The notes beneath the pieces were generated by a model. It saw only the letters and a list, made by a program, of their open reading frames with translations. It was not told where the DNA came from and searched no databases. Positions 1-28,795 of a stretch of DNA of 64,000 nt are shown in pieces. The position numbers and the translations under genes were made by a program. How positions within the stretch are numbered: position 1 is the stretch's first letter; the number at the start of each line of letters is the position of its first letter. Source of the DNA: Alnus glutinosa (Eukaryota > Streptophyta > Magnoliopsida > Fagales > Betulaceae); NCBI RefSeq assembly GCF_958979055.1, contig NC_084897.1, forward strand, positions 18,949,628 to 19,013,627, written 5' to 3'.

Positions 1-332
1 ATGGGAATGACTCTTTCCCATTCTGTTCTACTTTTAAAAAAGAAAAGTAAAAAGAAAAACAATGAAACTTAGTTAAACTCTTTTTTTACCAAACCAACAA
101 GAATAAAATTGGGACGCACGACTCTGTGTGCGGATGAAGAGATAGCGTAACCTAAAGGAGTTCGTATTGACTTGTAATTTTTAATGGTTTAAGGGTGTGA
201 TTAGTGATTAGTGATTAGAGAGAAAAAAAAAGCCATAACCCTTGAAAACTCACACGCACCCCTGCATGCGCGTGGGTCCGCTGGTCCCCCCCACCCCCTC
301 ATTCTCCACCGAAATTAACCAAGTCCACCACG

Positions 333-340
333 GATATATA
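333..340 (+). promoter_or_regulatory. Probable TATA box of the GeBP-like gene
   Basis: The motif gatatata lies about 210 bases before the start codon, in a suitable place for a core promoter. The leader that follows is C-rich, then A-rich, and carries a pyrimidine (CT) run at about 491-529, typical of plant 5' leaders. Transcription start is inferred, not seen. Confidence 0.5.
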
Positions 341-549
341 GTCATATACAACGAAGCCTCGTGAGCCCCTTCACTCTCGGCCTAACCTAACCACCTCGCC
401 CAACCTTAGCCCCACAACCCCAGACCCCAATCCCAACAAAAAAACAAAAAAAAACCAAAAAAAAAAAAACAAAAAAGAAAATCAAACCCAGGCTCTCTCT
501 CTCTCTCTCTCTCCCTCTCCCTCCCTCTTTTACTCTAAAAATTTGTCTA

Positions 550-1710
550 ATGGCCTCCTCCGAGCAAGACGACACCGTTTTCCCCGAAGAAGACCTCGAC
601 GATGACGACGACGAATTATCCGAAGACGACGACGAGGACGAGGACGAAATCGAAATCGAAAACGATGACGTCATCAACTCCGCCTCCCCATCCACCTCAT
701 CGCCCGCCGCCGACGCTGTGACCGTCGCCGTACCGGCTTCCTCGGTCCCCAACGGCGGCCTGGCGATTTCCACGTCGGCAATCGCCACCACCATGGCGAT
801 CGTCACGTCCTCCTCTACGCCTTCCCCTATACGACACCGTATCGAGGCCGAGGAGAAAAAGCCCCAGCCCCAGCCCATCGACGACTCGCGCAGGCTGTTC
901 CAGCGGCTTTGGACCGACGAGGACGAGATCGAGCTCCTCCAGGGATTCCTCGACTACACGACGTCGCGGGGCTCCACGCACCACAACGACACCGCTTTGT
1001 TCTACGACCAGATCAAGTCCAAGCTCCAGCTCGACTTCAACAAGAACCAGCTCGTCGAGAAGCTTCGCCGTTTGAAGAAGAAGTACCGCAACGTCCTTGG
1101 TAAGATCACCGCCGGAAAGGACTTCTCCTTCAAGAGCCCCCACGACCAGGCCACCTTCGAAATCTCCCGCAAGATCTGGAGCAACGCCGAGAACGCAACC
1201 GGCCGCCTCGCTGTCGACGATTCTGTCTTCGACGACGAAGATCCCAACCTCAAAAACCCTAACTTCACCGACGAAATAGTCGAGAAGAAGCCGAATTTGA
1301 CCCCAAAGTCGCGCAAGCGGCCCCGAACAGCGACTCGCAGCGAAGAGAAGCGAATTCCGTCGCAAACAGATAACAAAACTAACGGCAATGACAATACTAA
1401 CGCTAGCAATTTGGGGGGTATGATTGAAGAGACGGTGAGGAGCTGCTTGTCGCCGCTGTTCAAGGAGCTGCTGAGCAATGCGATGGGGGTTGGGGGAAGA
1501 GGAATCGGAATTGGGTTCGGGGGATTGGGAATGAACGCGATGGCGATGAACGCGATGCCGTTGAGTTTCGGCGGAGGGGAAGGATCGGCGACGGACGAGC
1601 GGTGGAGGAAGCAGCAGATACTGGAGCTGGAGGTGTACGCCAAGCGGTTGGAGTTGGTGCAGGATCAGATTCGGGCGGCCTTGGAGGAGTTGCGGTCCAC
1701 GGGACGGTGA
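550..1710 (+). CDS. GeBP/storekeeper-like (DUF573) transcription factor
   Basis: Single-exon gene for a 386-residue putative DNA-binding transcription regulator of the GLABROUS1 enhancer-binding protein (GeBP/STKL) family, expected in the nucleus. The N-terminus (residues 5-40) is a long run of Asp and Glu. The DUF573 DNA-binding domain spans about residues 117-211, opening with FQRLWTDEDE and closing near FEISRKIWS, with the basic stretch KLRRLKKKYRNV between. A basic segment (KSRKRPRTATR) around residue 255 is a likely nuclear signal. The C-terminus (about 350-384) is a Leu/Glu-rich helix, WRKQQILELEVYAKRL onward, matching the leucine-zipper-like dimerisation segment known in this family. 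The start is the first ATG after a CT-rich leader and the length suits the family. Coding GC is far above the flanks, as expected of a real exon. Which family member it is cannot be told. Confidence 0.93.
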   Translation: MASSEQDDTVFPEEDLDDDDDELSEDDDEDEDEIEIENDDVINSASPSTSSPAADAVTVAVPASSVPNGGLAISTSAIATTMAIVTSSSTPSPIRHRIEAEEKKPQPQPIDDSRRLFQRLWTDEDEIELLQGFLDYTTSRGSTHHNDTALFYDQIKSKLQLDFNKNQLVEKLRRLKKKYRNVLGKITAGKDFSFKSPHDQATFEISRKIWSNAENATGRLAVDDSVFDDEDPNLKNPNFTDEIVEKKPNLTPKSRKRPRTATRSEEKRIPSQTDNKTNGNDNTNASNLGGMIEETVRSCLSPLFKELLSNAMGVGGRGIGIGFGGLGMNAMAMNAMPLSFGGGEGSATDERWRKQQILELEVYAKRLELVQDQIRAALEELRSTGR

Positions 1711-3449
1711 TTGGTTGATTCTAATCTATGGGGGCGTTGTAGTAAGTGGGCTGGTTTTTTTTTTTTTTTTTTCATATCATATTCGATGAATATTTATTTG
1801 GTGTTTATTGATAGCGTAGAGGGTAATTGCTTTTTGGGGTTTATACTTTCTGTTTATTTCGACACAGAACTCGTTCAATAATCGTATCTAATTGTTTAGT
1901 GTTTGGTAGTTTGTTCTTAATCTTTAAATGTTTGTAGAAAATGGTTTTATATAATATATATATATATATAGATTGTTTATTTCCAGAAAATGGTTTATTA
2001 TATAGTTTATCCCCCGTAAGTAAATTAATTACCTTTCTGCATTTGTGTGACCTTTTCTCTGTTCATAAATGCTTAGTTCCCTTTGCTTTGTTTGCATAAT
2101 GAAATTATTTTTCGGATCAGGATCTTCTACAATTATTTGTCAAATTTGAAAAAATTTGAACATGTGATTGTGAGAGATTACTTATGGGACCTACCTGACT
2201 GGATAAGTGATTGAGCAGTTCAATTTTTTATTTGGTCAAGTGTCTCTCACAATTATATGTCGAAATTTTCTGAAATTCAGACAAATAATTGTATAGAATC
2301 TTAATCTCCATTTTTCCCACCTGAAATGGCTGTTGAACAACCCCATTCAGGATCTTCTACCGGTTGTTTCACATTATTGGTTTCACCTTGGTACAATTCC
2401 TCCACGTTCAAACTGTTCTCAACTCGTGGTGATGTTTGCACATATTCCAGAGTCAGTCTTATCTTTTTTACATGCTCTACACACTAAAAATGGCCTCTTT
2501 TCATTCTTTTGTTATCTAGAATTTAAGCTCAGGTTGCTTCGATATAAAATGTATTTTGAAAATAATTTTTCTTATTTTCCGATATAATAGAAAATCATGA
2601 TCAATTGAAAAATATTTTTGATTGACCAAAAAAATCCTTTTTAATTTCCGTAAAATAGTTTATTTTTAAAAAAAATAGTAAACTATTTTTCAAGTTAAAG
2701 CTTATACTTCTCAATTGCCGGACCATCGACAGAACTTCACCGGAACAACGTCGGACCACCGTCAGAACTCAAATTCTTAGGTTAATATTTTTAAAAAATT
2801 ATTTATATTAATATTCTTATGTAGTAAACAAATAAATAAAAAAAATTATTTTTATTGGTTTATACGATTAAATGAAAATATAAAAAATATTTACGATTTT
2901 TTGTACGTTGAAAAATATTTTACAACAAAACAAATGAAACATTAATATTCGAAATAACATTCAAAACATTACTCCCATCAAAAAATCTAGTTGAAACTGA
3001 ATGCTTCTTCACCGTTGTTTAATTTCTTCCTTAATTGTGAGAGGCATAGAATCCACAACAATATGCGGCTTGTTTGGTAGTCACCATTATAAATGTATTT
3101 TTAGATGGTAAATAAATATAAATTAATAGACCTTATTATTTATGCCCTCCTTTTTTACAACATCAGAATAGCACAGGTAATGGCGACGGCAACGAATGAA
3201 CTACGAGAAAGAAAAAGGTGAGGAGGAGAAGTTCAAATTTGAATTTTTTTTTCTTTTTTTTTTTTAAAAAAAACAAAAACAAAAACCTTTCTACACAGCT
3301 TAAACGAGATTAACTACAAATATTTTCGGTTTAACAAAAAAAAATTTATCGTACTAAAAACCGAAAAAATAGATAAAGCTTTTTCCAAAAAAAGGTTTTC
3401 CGTTCAAACAAACGAGCATATTTAAATGAGATATGATGCATTGTTACTC
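1711..3449. other. Intergenic, AT-rich, with MITE remnants
   Basis: No gene seen. It holds the 3' flank of the GeBP-like gene, a TA run near 1953-1972, a MITE at 2119-2301, and an AT-rich stretch (about 2530-2950) with repeated gaaaaatatttt motifs that looks like further degraded non-autonomous DNA transposon. Confidence 0.6.
2119..2301. mobile_element. MITE, about 183 bp, with terminal inverted repeats
   Basis: The left end (aggatcttctacaattattt) is repeated inverted at the right end (2280-2301) with two mismatches. The interior also pairs partly. There is no coding capacity. The superfamily is unassigned because the target duplication is unclear. Confidence 0.7.
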
Positions 3450-3592
3450 CAAGACACAACTTTTAACCACTTTTATCCACGTGGCAACTTTTATTTTTCT
3501 TTTTTTTAAAAAAAAAAAAACAAAAAAAACCCTAAAGCTAGTTAGGGAACCACCTTGCCACATTAACAAAGTGGTCAAAAATTGTGTCTTAA
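3450..3592. mobile_element. MITE, about 143 bp, with long inverted repeats
   Basis: Left arm 3450-3487 (aagacacaacttttaaccac onward) pairs with right arm 3555-3592 with a few mismatches. The AT-rich loop has T and A runs. It lies upstream of the rubredoxin gene. Confidence 0.75.
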
Positions 3593-3662
3593 GATAGCAA
3601 AAGATTATATCTCTATTTAAATTGTCATTTATATGCGTGTTTAACGCTTGAAATGATCGTTG

Positions 3663-3848
3663 TACAATCGTAGACAATTCCCGTCCAACTTTGTCTACGT
3701 AGTAGTTTATTTTCGTTATTTTTATTTATTTTTTTCAAAAAAAAATGACCTAGTATTTTTACTATAGTGATTTTATTATTTTTTTAAAAAAATAAAAATA
3801 AAAATAAACTGCCCGCAAAATTGGACGGAAATTGTTTCTAGGATTGTA
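3663..3848. mobile_element. Snap-back MITE, about 186 bp
   Basis: Left end 3663-3688 (tacaatcgtagacaattccc onward) and right end 3821-3848 are inverted copies. Pairing continues inward through T-rich and A-rich arms, making an almost complete palindrome. It ends about 45 bases before the likely TATA box of the rubredoxin gene, so it forms part of that gene's upstream region. Confidence 0.75.
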
Positions 3849-3894
3849 GAAACAGCAGATCCCTCATTGATGACCTTCACCTTCAAAGTTCAAA

Positions 3895-3903
3895 CTATAA
3901 ATA
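3895..3903 (+). promoter_or_regulatory. Probable TATA box of the rubredoxin gene
   Basis: The sequence ctataaata lies about 220 bases before the RBD1 start codon, just downstream of a MITE. Assignment rests on motif and position only. Confidence 0.5.
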
Positions 3904-4123
3904 ATTAAATAAAATAAAATAAAATAAACTAAAATTCTAAATAAATTAAAATCTTGGCAAAATCTCAGACACTGCTCCCACCTTATCCAACTCAGTCCCT
4001 CTCAAAATCAGCATATACCTTCGCATGGATCCCTTTGATTACTCTTCAACCCAACACCAAGGATCAACAAAGAAACAATCATTTTAATCCACAGTTTCCT
4101 CAAAAGCACAAAGAAAAACATTC

Positions 4124-4693
4124 ATGGCTTGTGCAGCAACAAGACCCACCTTCTCTTTCCACCTCTCATCCTCTTTCCCTCAATCCTCACCGCCAAAACC
4201 CAGACCCCATTTCATCAAACTCTCAATCCTTCACAAGCCCCACAGGCTGATCAGCACCGCACACTCCATTGACATATCCAAAGAAGACACGCCCACATCA
4301 AGCGAGCAACCAGCTTCACCCCCTGAAGAGCCGCAAGAATCTCAAGAAAAGATCGACAAGCGCCGCCTGGAAGAGAAGTTTGCGGTGTTAAACACCGGTA
4401 TCTACGAGTGCAGGTCTTGTGGCCACAAGTACGATGAAGCGGTGGGAGACCCGTTATATCCGATACCGCCGGGTCTGCAGTTTGATAAGTTGCCGGAGGA
4501 TTGGAGATGCCCGACTTGTGGGGCGGCGAGGAGCTTCTTTGAGAGTAAGAGTGTGGAGATTGCTGGGTTTGCCGAGAACCAACAGTTTGGGCTTGGAGGA
4601 AATGCTCTGACTTCTGGGCAGAAGGCTGTGCTTATATATGGGAGCTTGTTGGTTTTCTTTGTGTTGTTCTTGTCTGGGTACTGGCTGCAATAG
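4124..4693 (+). CDS. RBD1: Chloroplast rubredoxin-like protein RBD1
   Basis: Intronless gene for a 189-residue membrane-anchored rubredoxin. Residues 1 to about 45 are rich in Ser, Pro and basic residues with few acidic ones, as in a plastid transit peptide. The rubredoxin fold follows: Cys96-x2-Cys99 (YECRSCGHKYDEAVGD) and Cys129-x2-Cys132 (WRCPTCGA) are the four ligands for one iron, with the usual DPLYPIPPG segment between. A hydrophobic helix at about 166-186 (AVLIYGSLLVFFVLFLSGYW) anchors it in the thylakoid membrane. The order transit peptide, rubredoxin, C-terminal helix matches RBD1 (Arabidopsis At1g54500), which in algae, cyanobacteria and plants is needed for photosystem II assembly or stability. 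The chosen Met begins the transit-like region; an overlapping reading frame starting upstream at 3954 is in another frame. Next along the window, in opposite orientation, is XRN4, its neighbour in Arabidopsis too. Confidence 0.95.
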   Translation: MACAATRPTFSFHLSSSFPQSSPPKPRPHFIKLSILHKPHRLISTAHSIDISKEDTPTSSEQPASPPEEPQESQEKIDKRRLEEKFAVLNTGIYECRSCGHKYDEAVGDPLYPIPPGLQFDKLPEDWRCPTCGAARSFFESKSVEIAGFAENQQFGLGGNALTSGQKAVLIYGSLLVFFVLFLSGYWLQ

Positions 4694-5183
4694 TTTGGAA
4701 TTGGAGAGGGAAAGATATGGGTAACAGGTAAGAGTTTTTGTAGCTCTTTTTATTTTTCATTTTAAGTAATATTGGCGGTGTTCTGTTTATGTATATTGGA
4801 TTGTATTTTCTGAAATGAGAAAATGTTATGATTCTGGTTACTTGAGTAATTAGCAACGGTATATTTTGTTTTATGAAATTTTCTGTCATAGTAATATTTG
4901 AAGAACTGTAGTACAATTAGCTGAAAAGTATATTAGATTTGCCTTTTGTGTGGAAAATCGAGAGAAATTAAGAGGAAGGTACTGCTCTTTTATTGAGTAA
5001 TAGAAGCAAGAATCGAACCATTGCCATCTAATAAAAAGATTTTTGGTTATAAAGGCTGCTTAGCATTGCAAGTATGGAGGATGTCCTTTAGATTGAACCT
5101 TGTGGCGTTCATTAGTTTGGAAGAATGGGTTCTTATAACCCTTTGGCAAGCAGAAGACTAAGAAGAAGAAGAGGAGGAAGAGG

Positions 5184-5291
5184 AAAAAATCAATAAGAAT
5201 TCAGTAAATTAATTGGTGTAAATGAATTTGAAGAAGAAGAAGAAGGAAAAAAGCAATAAGAATGCAGTAAATTAATAGGTGTAAACGAATT
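5184..5291. repeat. Two-copy tandem repeat, period about 63 bp
   Basis: The unit containing cagtaaattaattggtgtaa recurs 63 bases later with few differences. The two units are separated by GAA-rich sequence. Non-coding. Confidence 0.8.
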
Positions 5292-5895
5292 CTCCACCCT
5301 TGTGTATGTATTGCAAACATCCTCAAGTTCAGTATCCACATGGCTAGAAGTACAGTCCTGCTTTTTATATGTTTCATATAATTTGGTATGTGTAAGTCAA
5401 ACAAATTAATGTTCAAGAGTACTCCTTCACTTTAGCCACCAGCCATCACATTCTAAATTTATGGCAACTTCTTCAAATCTCTCATCTCTAACAAATAATC
5501 ATGTCTGGATAACATGAATGACTACTCCTTGGTAGTATTTCGTGCTCTTTGTCCTTAATTTCTTCCTAAAATATCTGTTGTTCTTATAGAATTAAGTTTC
5601 CTATGTTGGAACCTTGTCCATATTCTAAAAGCTTTTCCTGTTCTAAAACTCAGTAGTATGTACAAGTCTTTAACAAAGCATCTTCCTCTGTCTATTCAGG
5701 CTTCATCAAGCAAATATATATTGTCGATTGATATCAATCAAAAATTGATCATTTGGTGGTATGTGCTCCACTGGTTAGCTGTGTTACAAGTAACTAAATC
5801 TAAATTTTAAGAGCAATGGAGGAGTTGCAGTAAGGTTTTCCAGCTGAATCCACTGCATTTATGCTGTTCGATGCATGGTATTATAGAAGTCTAAA

Positions 5896-6240
5896 TGATG
5901 CGGGATGAGAAATGAATAATTGGATCTTTTAGTTTTATTTAGGTTATTAGTAATTAATTTATGTTTTAATTAATTTTTATTAGTTAAGGGTGTTATTTTG
6001 TAATTCAATAATGGGTTTGGCTCAAAGTCAGTCAAATTAGGGTTAGGATTTTGGTCAGTGTCTATTTAAGTGTATTTTTTTTTTTTGTTATAATCCAATG
6101 AAGACATAATAGAATTGAATAATTGATGAATGAACAGATTTATTCTTTGAGGTGTGACTCATCTTCTTCCTCTTCTTTTCCTAATGGTGTGACTCCACCA
6201 AATTTTCCTTCTCTTTGGATTGCGTGACTCGATCCATTTT
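5896..6240. mobile_element. Possible LTR fragment of a retrotransposon (fossil)
   Basis: AT-rich sequence with a TATA-like stretch (gtctatttaagtg) and a leader-like segment ending in repeated gtgactc motifs, as in plant retrotransposon LTRs. No paired LTR or coding part was found. Tentative. Confidence 0.3.
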
Positions 6241-6829
6241 TTTACAGCATATTTTTTCTCTGTTATTTTTCTACCAAATTCATTTGTCATGCACCACGAA
6301 AGTTGGATGGGCTTCAGGATTTCAGACCAACCTGTTTCTTTGGTTCCATTAGATTCTCTACTGGAGGCTACCAGCTTTCTTTGATTCTCCTTAATGGAAT
6401 GCAGTTAAGAATGATGAGGTAATTTACAGCCTGATTAATTGCTAATGCCCTAGTTTCCCATCCATTAGAATTCCTGTGGTCTTTTGACTAGTATTTGAGA
6501 GTTCTAAGAGGTGGTGGTTGAACAACCTTATAGAATAAGGCTGGCCTGGAAATGTAGACAAAAATCAATGATGTTGCTGTTTTCCCATTCAAGCTAACGA
6601 ATATCCTGTTGCTGCATGAGAGACTGCGATTGTGCTGATCAGGGTGATCTTCTACGTTTGTTCTTAAGTCGGCCAAGGGTTATCCTAGAAAATGTAGGGA
6701 AAAAAAAAAAATTGTAAGTTATCTACTGCCAAGGCCCAAGAGTTCTTGGGTTATTTACTACCTTTAAGACAAAGCTTGCCTTCAACTCAAAGCCCAGACA
6801 CCACACACCAATCTTCCAAATAAAATATG

Positions 6830-7090
6830 AAAAGGGAATCTCAGGACCTCTGCTCTTATACCATGTTAAATTATCACTTGTCCTAAAAGCTTAAACTGAT
6901 AAGAAGAGATAAATTTAATTACTTAATCAATACTTTAACACACATCTTCAAGTGTGGTACTCAAACTTCATTTTAATAGGTGATGCCCAATACATAAAAT
7001 ATTTAATGGAATTGAATAAATGACAGAGTCAAGGTTCAAACTTAAGACCTTTAGCTCTGATAAATTAGATATATTATTGTTAATATGAAA
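6830..7090. repeat. Dispersed SINE-like repeat
   Basis: The stretch contains phrases common in plant tRNA-related or LTR-derived dispersed repeats (ctcttataccatgttaaatt, and ggttcaaacttaagacc resembling a Pol III B box). Ends and orientation are not clear. Confidence 0.35.
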
Positions 7091-8221
7091 GTATAAAAGA
7101 CTTGCAATTCTTGTGACATTATCTCTTGAGTTATTGTTACTATTATCTCAATAAGCCTGACAAGTCAAGCATTAATTTACATGAATAGATTCACCGAATA
7201 ATGGAAGCAAAAGAATCGGGAGGGGAAAAAGAGTCGCAGATATCTTGGCAAACGAATCAACTCTTTAGCCCAAAATCCCATTCCCCCAGATTTATGTTGT
7301 CCTAAATTCATTTTATATAACACAAATGACTTATGTTCCATGGACACTTGGACAGTTGCAGAACAAAATAATCCCCCAAATCTTAACTAAAAGAAATAAT
7401 CATCTGCAAAGTTCAGATTTTTTATTTTTTATTTTTTATTTTTTCAATGCGGGGAAAAGGGGAGTAATAATAATATTTTATAAATTTCTTGGGTACAACA
7501 TACATTTTACATCACATGTGGTCACATAATGCGTTAGACCGCATTAGGTCTAAGTTGACAAAATAAAATTTAAAGATAATAAACTAAATGAAAGAGCTTG
7601 ATAGATTAGCAAGATACATCGTAAATTTTTTTCAGTATCCGGAAACATTACAAATTGATCGGTAATTTGAGAGTGTAAGTGTAGTTTTTTTTTTTTTTTT
7701 TTTTTAGAGCTGTCAATAAAATAACTTATCCAGAATGAACAGCATACGCACCGATTACATCTTCCCATCTATAAGATGGAAGATCAGAGTCTGCGACTGA
7801 AATGTACAATCAGTGCTTTCTGCTGACTAAAAAACAAAACAATTACAAAGAACAGCAAAATGAAAAGACAGATAATGATTGTTCCTATGACCCTAAACCA
7901 ACGGCAACCAACAAGTATTTTACAGTCGTCTCGGCCAACCCATTAGCTAAGCTGACCCTAATATAGCTCAAGTGAGACCACGTCCAATTGGTAAAAGCCA
8001 GTATCCAAAAAGATGCCCCTACCATTTGTTCCAAATTTTTTGTGGCTTGCACTTGAGTTTTATCATCAGTTCCTGTGGCTGCAAATTGGGTGGACCGATC
8101 ACTTACTTAGCAAAGGGGAAATGTACATTGGCCAGCGCATGTTGTCGTGAACCATCGAACTCAGAGATGAAACTTTTGTAATCCCAACTGGCTGAAACCT
8201 TTCTCTAATGGTATAGAAGAT

Positions 8222-8373
8222 ATGCTACACAAACTTCAAGTTTACACTCTCAAATGCTTACTCCTTAATGTGAGAATGAAACTCACTATTGAATTTTGGA
8301 TCTAATATTGATTTTCGTTGCCACGTTAGGGAATAAGCATTTGGGAGTGTAAATGGGGAGTTTGTGTAGCATT
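8222..8373. mobile_element. MITE in the XRN4 3' untranslated region
   Basis: Left arm 8222-8264 (atgctacacaaacttcaagt onward) and right arm 8331-8373 are inverted copies of about 43 bases with a few mismatches. The right end is only 73 bases beyond the XRN4 stop codon, so the mRNA very likely carries it as a long hairpin. Confidence 0.8.
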
Positions 8374-8446
8374 TCTCCGTACAGAAAGAGTGGGGAGCAC
8401 AGCATTACTATGGAGAAACCGGCAAGATTAACCCAAACCATAATCC

Positions 8447-26803
<18,357 letters not shown>

Positions 26804-26962
26804 GTATTCGGGTCCGGTCCGGTCGGTATCGAATATGACCCGAGGTCTTAGAGAGCGAAAGAGAATAGAAGAGAGTTCGAGATCTGGTGGGTTAGTTGAA
26901 GAGACCAGAAAGTGTACGGCGTCTTGAGAGGTGGGCGATTGGGGGGTGTTTGGGTGCGAGGA

Positions 26963-26971
26963 GATTTATAG
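26963..26971 (-). promoter_or_regulatory. Probable TATA box of XRN4
   Basis: On the minus strand the motif ctataaatc lies about 160 bases before the XRN4 start codon. The leader between is CT-rich on the coding strand. Position and motif only. Confidence 0.5.
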
Positions 26972-28089
26972 TCGTGGTTTGGGGGTGGGGATTTGCTTGA
27001 GCTGGTTGAGGACGGAAATTGTAGTGACGTGGATTAGTGGGTAAAAGGTGTTTGGGATGGTTACTAACGGAATTATGCTATCCGCTCAATCAAATGTTAC
27101 GGAATATGCTACCAAAAAGTCACAGGAACCGTCTGATTTCCATGTTCTGCCGTGTTTTAAATTTTTTACCGTTAAACCAAATTTTTCATTTTGCAAATTT
27201 AATTGCTCATGGTTTAGCTCTTTGGGCATCTGGTATAGTTTCTTAAATCTTAATGATTATTTTAAAATTAAATTATGCAGATTTCATAAAATATTTTTAA
27301 TTTGTTGTATTTTATGTTTGATAATATACTACGATGTGAATCAACTGACACAAAACACAGGAAAATGATAAATGGGCTCGTTCAAGGGAACTGTGACCTT
27401 CGATAGCTACTCCGATAAAGCATGATCTCCTAAACACAGTAAACTATATTATACCAAATAATATTCATCACGCATTTATTTTATATTTATCTTGCGCTTA
27501 ATTGTTTTATTTTTCAACTAGGATGGTTAATTCTCTTCCTAATTGAGTTAAAAATATACATCTCAAGAATATGTAATAAATTGCTATGTGAATCCCTGAA
27601 GCCTTAGTATTTTCTTTTATTAATTTCATTTAGTTAATTTAATTTTAGTTTATCGTCTTTCAATTGCTCAACTTTTTAGTGAAAAAATCAATTCAATTTA
27701 CTTTTTTGCACAATAATAGGAATTTTACTTAATATCTACCATTCCCCATTGATCGACACCGTACTTACCGATAATTATTACTTGCGAAAGCCTACACTTG
27801 AGTTTGCACCATTTTTGGTACAACAAGTTTTTTGCGCCATTGCCGATAAATGTGTATAGGGCACTTAGTTTAATTTCTATTATTTTTATTTTCTTTTATT
27901 ATTAATTTTCTTTTTTGTTTCCAAATGCAATAATGGTTGAGCAATCCTTTGTCGGGTGTGTACCAAATATCATTTTGCAATTCATACTTAAAAACTTATA
28001 ATCATAATTGGCAAAATCACTCAAATTTTAGTTAGAAGAATAATTCATTTTTCAATGAGCCCCAAAGATTTCATTCTCATCATCCTTTT

Positions 28090-28795
28090 GTGCCACCATA
28101 TCGGAATACCTTTGAGGATACATTGCAAAACTTTCTACAAGTCAACAACCAAATCCTTCAAACCAATATCGTAGATGACACATTGCAAACCAATACCTTC
28201 GACGACATATTGGAAGCCTTCATGCAAAGCCAAGCCCAAATCAACCAAGAATTGAAAAACTCACTTGATAGAACTGAGTCTCATTGGAAGAATGAGATTG
28301 AGAATGCAAATTTTTCTAACCCAATGACTCAATATGGGGACAATGAAATCGAAAACCTTCATGTGGATGATGATATGTTTGGTGATGTTGAGGAAGATGT
28401 GGATGTCCATGAACTGAAGTTGGTTGAGACACTTGAGCAGGATCACTTTGATATATCTTGTTTTTATGAACCTTTAGAATATTGCTTGACTAACTCTTGT
28501 GATCTGAATTTTTGTGAGGATTATACACATGGATTGGAGGTGATCACCTAGAAGCCGTTCGAACTGCCACCTCATGAGCTCAACCCGTTGCCATCGAATG
28601 ATATTGTACCAAATGATAACTCAAAATCCTTGCCAACAGCACGCAAGTATGCACATTTAAAATTCAATGACGATTTTCCCCTTGTAAGTTTATATAAACT
28701 TGATGTTTTGCAAAGAGATAAGTCATTTGATGTTTTGAATGATTATAAAAGCATGGTGAGTTTGAACATTGCTGATAAGAAGAAGAAAAAATGAA
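28090..28795 (+). pseudogene. Coding remnants inside the LTR fossil
   Basis: Acidic, Asn-rich reading-frame remnants in the internal region of the large-LTR element. No gag, protease, reverse transcriptase or integrase motif is recognised. Codon use and position suit a retrotransposon-internal protein rather than a host gene. Confidence 0.5.

Larger units (their letters stand above)
4694..8221. other. Intergenic and convergent 3' flanks of RBD1 and XRN4
   Basis: No gene seen. Contents: a tandem duplication (5184-5291), an LTR-like fragment (about 5896-6240), a dispersed SINE-like repeat (about 6830-7090), and homopolymer T runs. The part nearest 8221 is probably the tail of the XRN4 3'UTR, but no poly-A site could be fixed. 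Confidence 0.6.

Noticed and set aside
387-1643. Long reading frames on the minus strand across the GeBP-like gene
   Set aside because: They are mirror frames of a GC-rich, repetitive acidic coding sequence. They show low-complexity Ser or Val/Gly runs and no domain.
28090-28795. Possible novel host gene with Asn-rich acidic protein
   Set aside because: It lies inside an LTR element just downstream of a primer-binding-like site and has no promoter or domain of its own.
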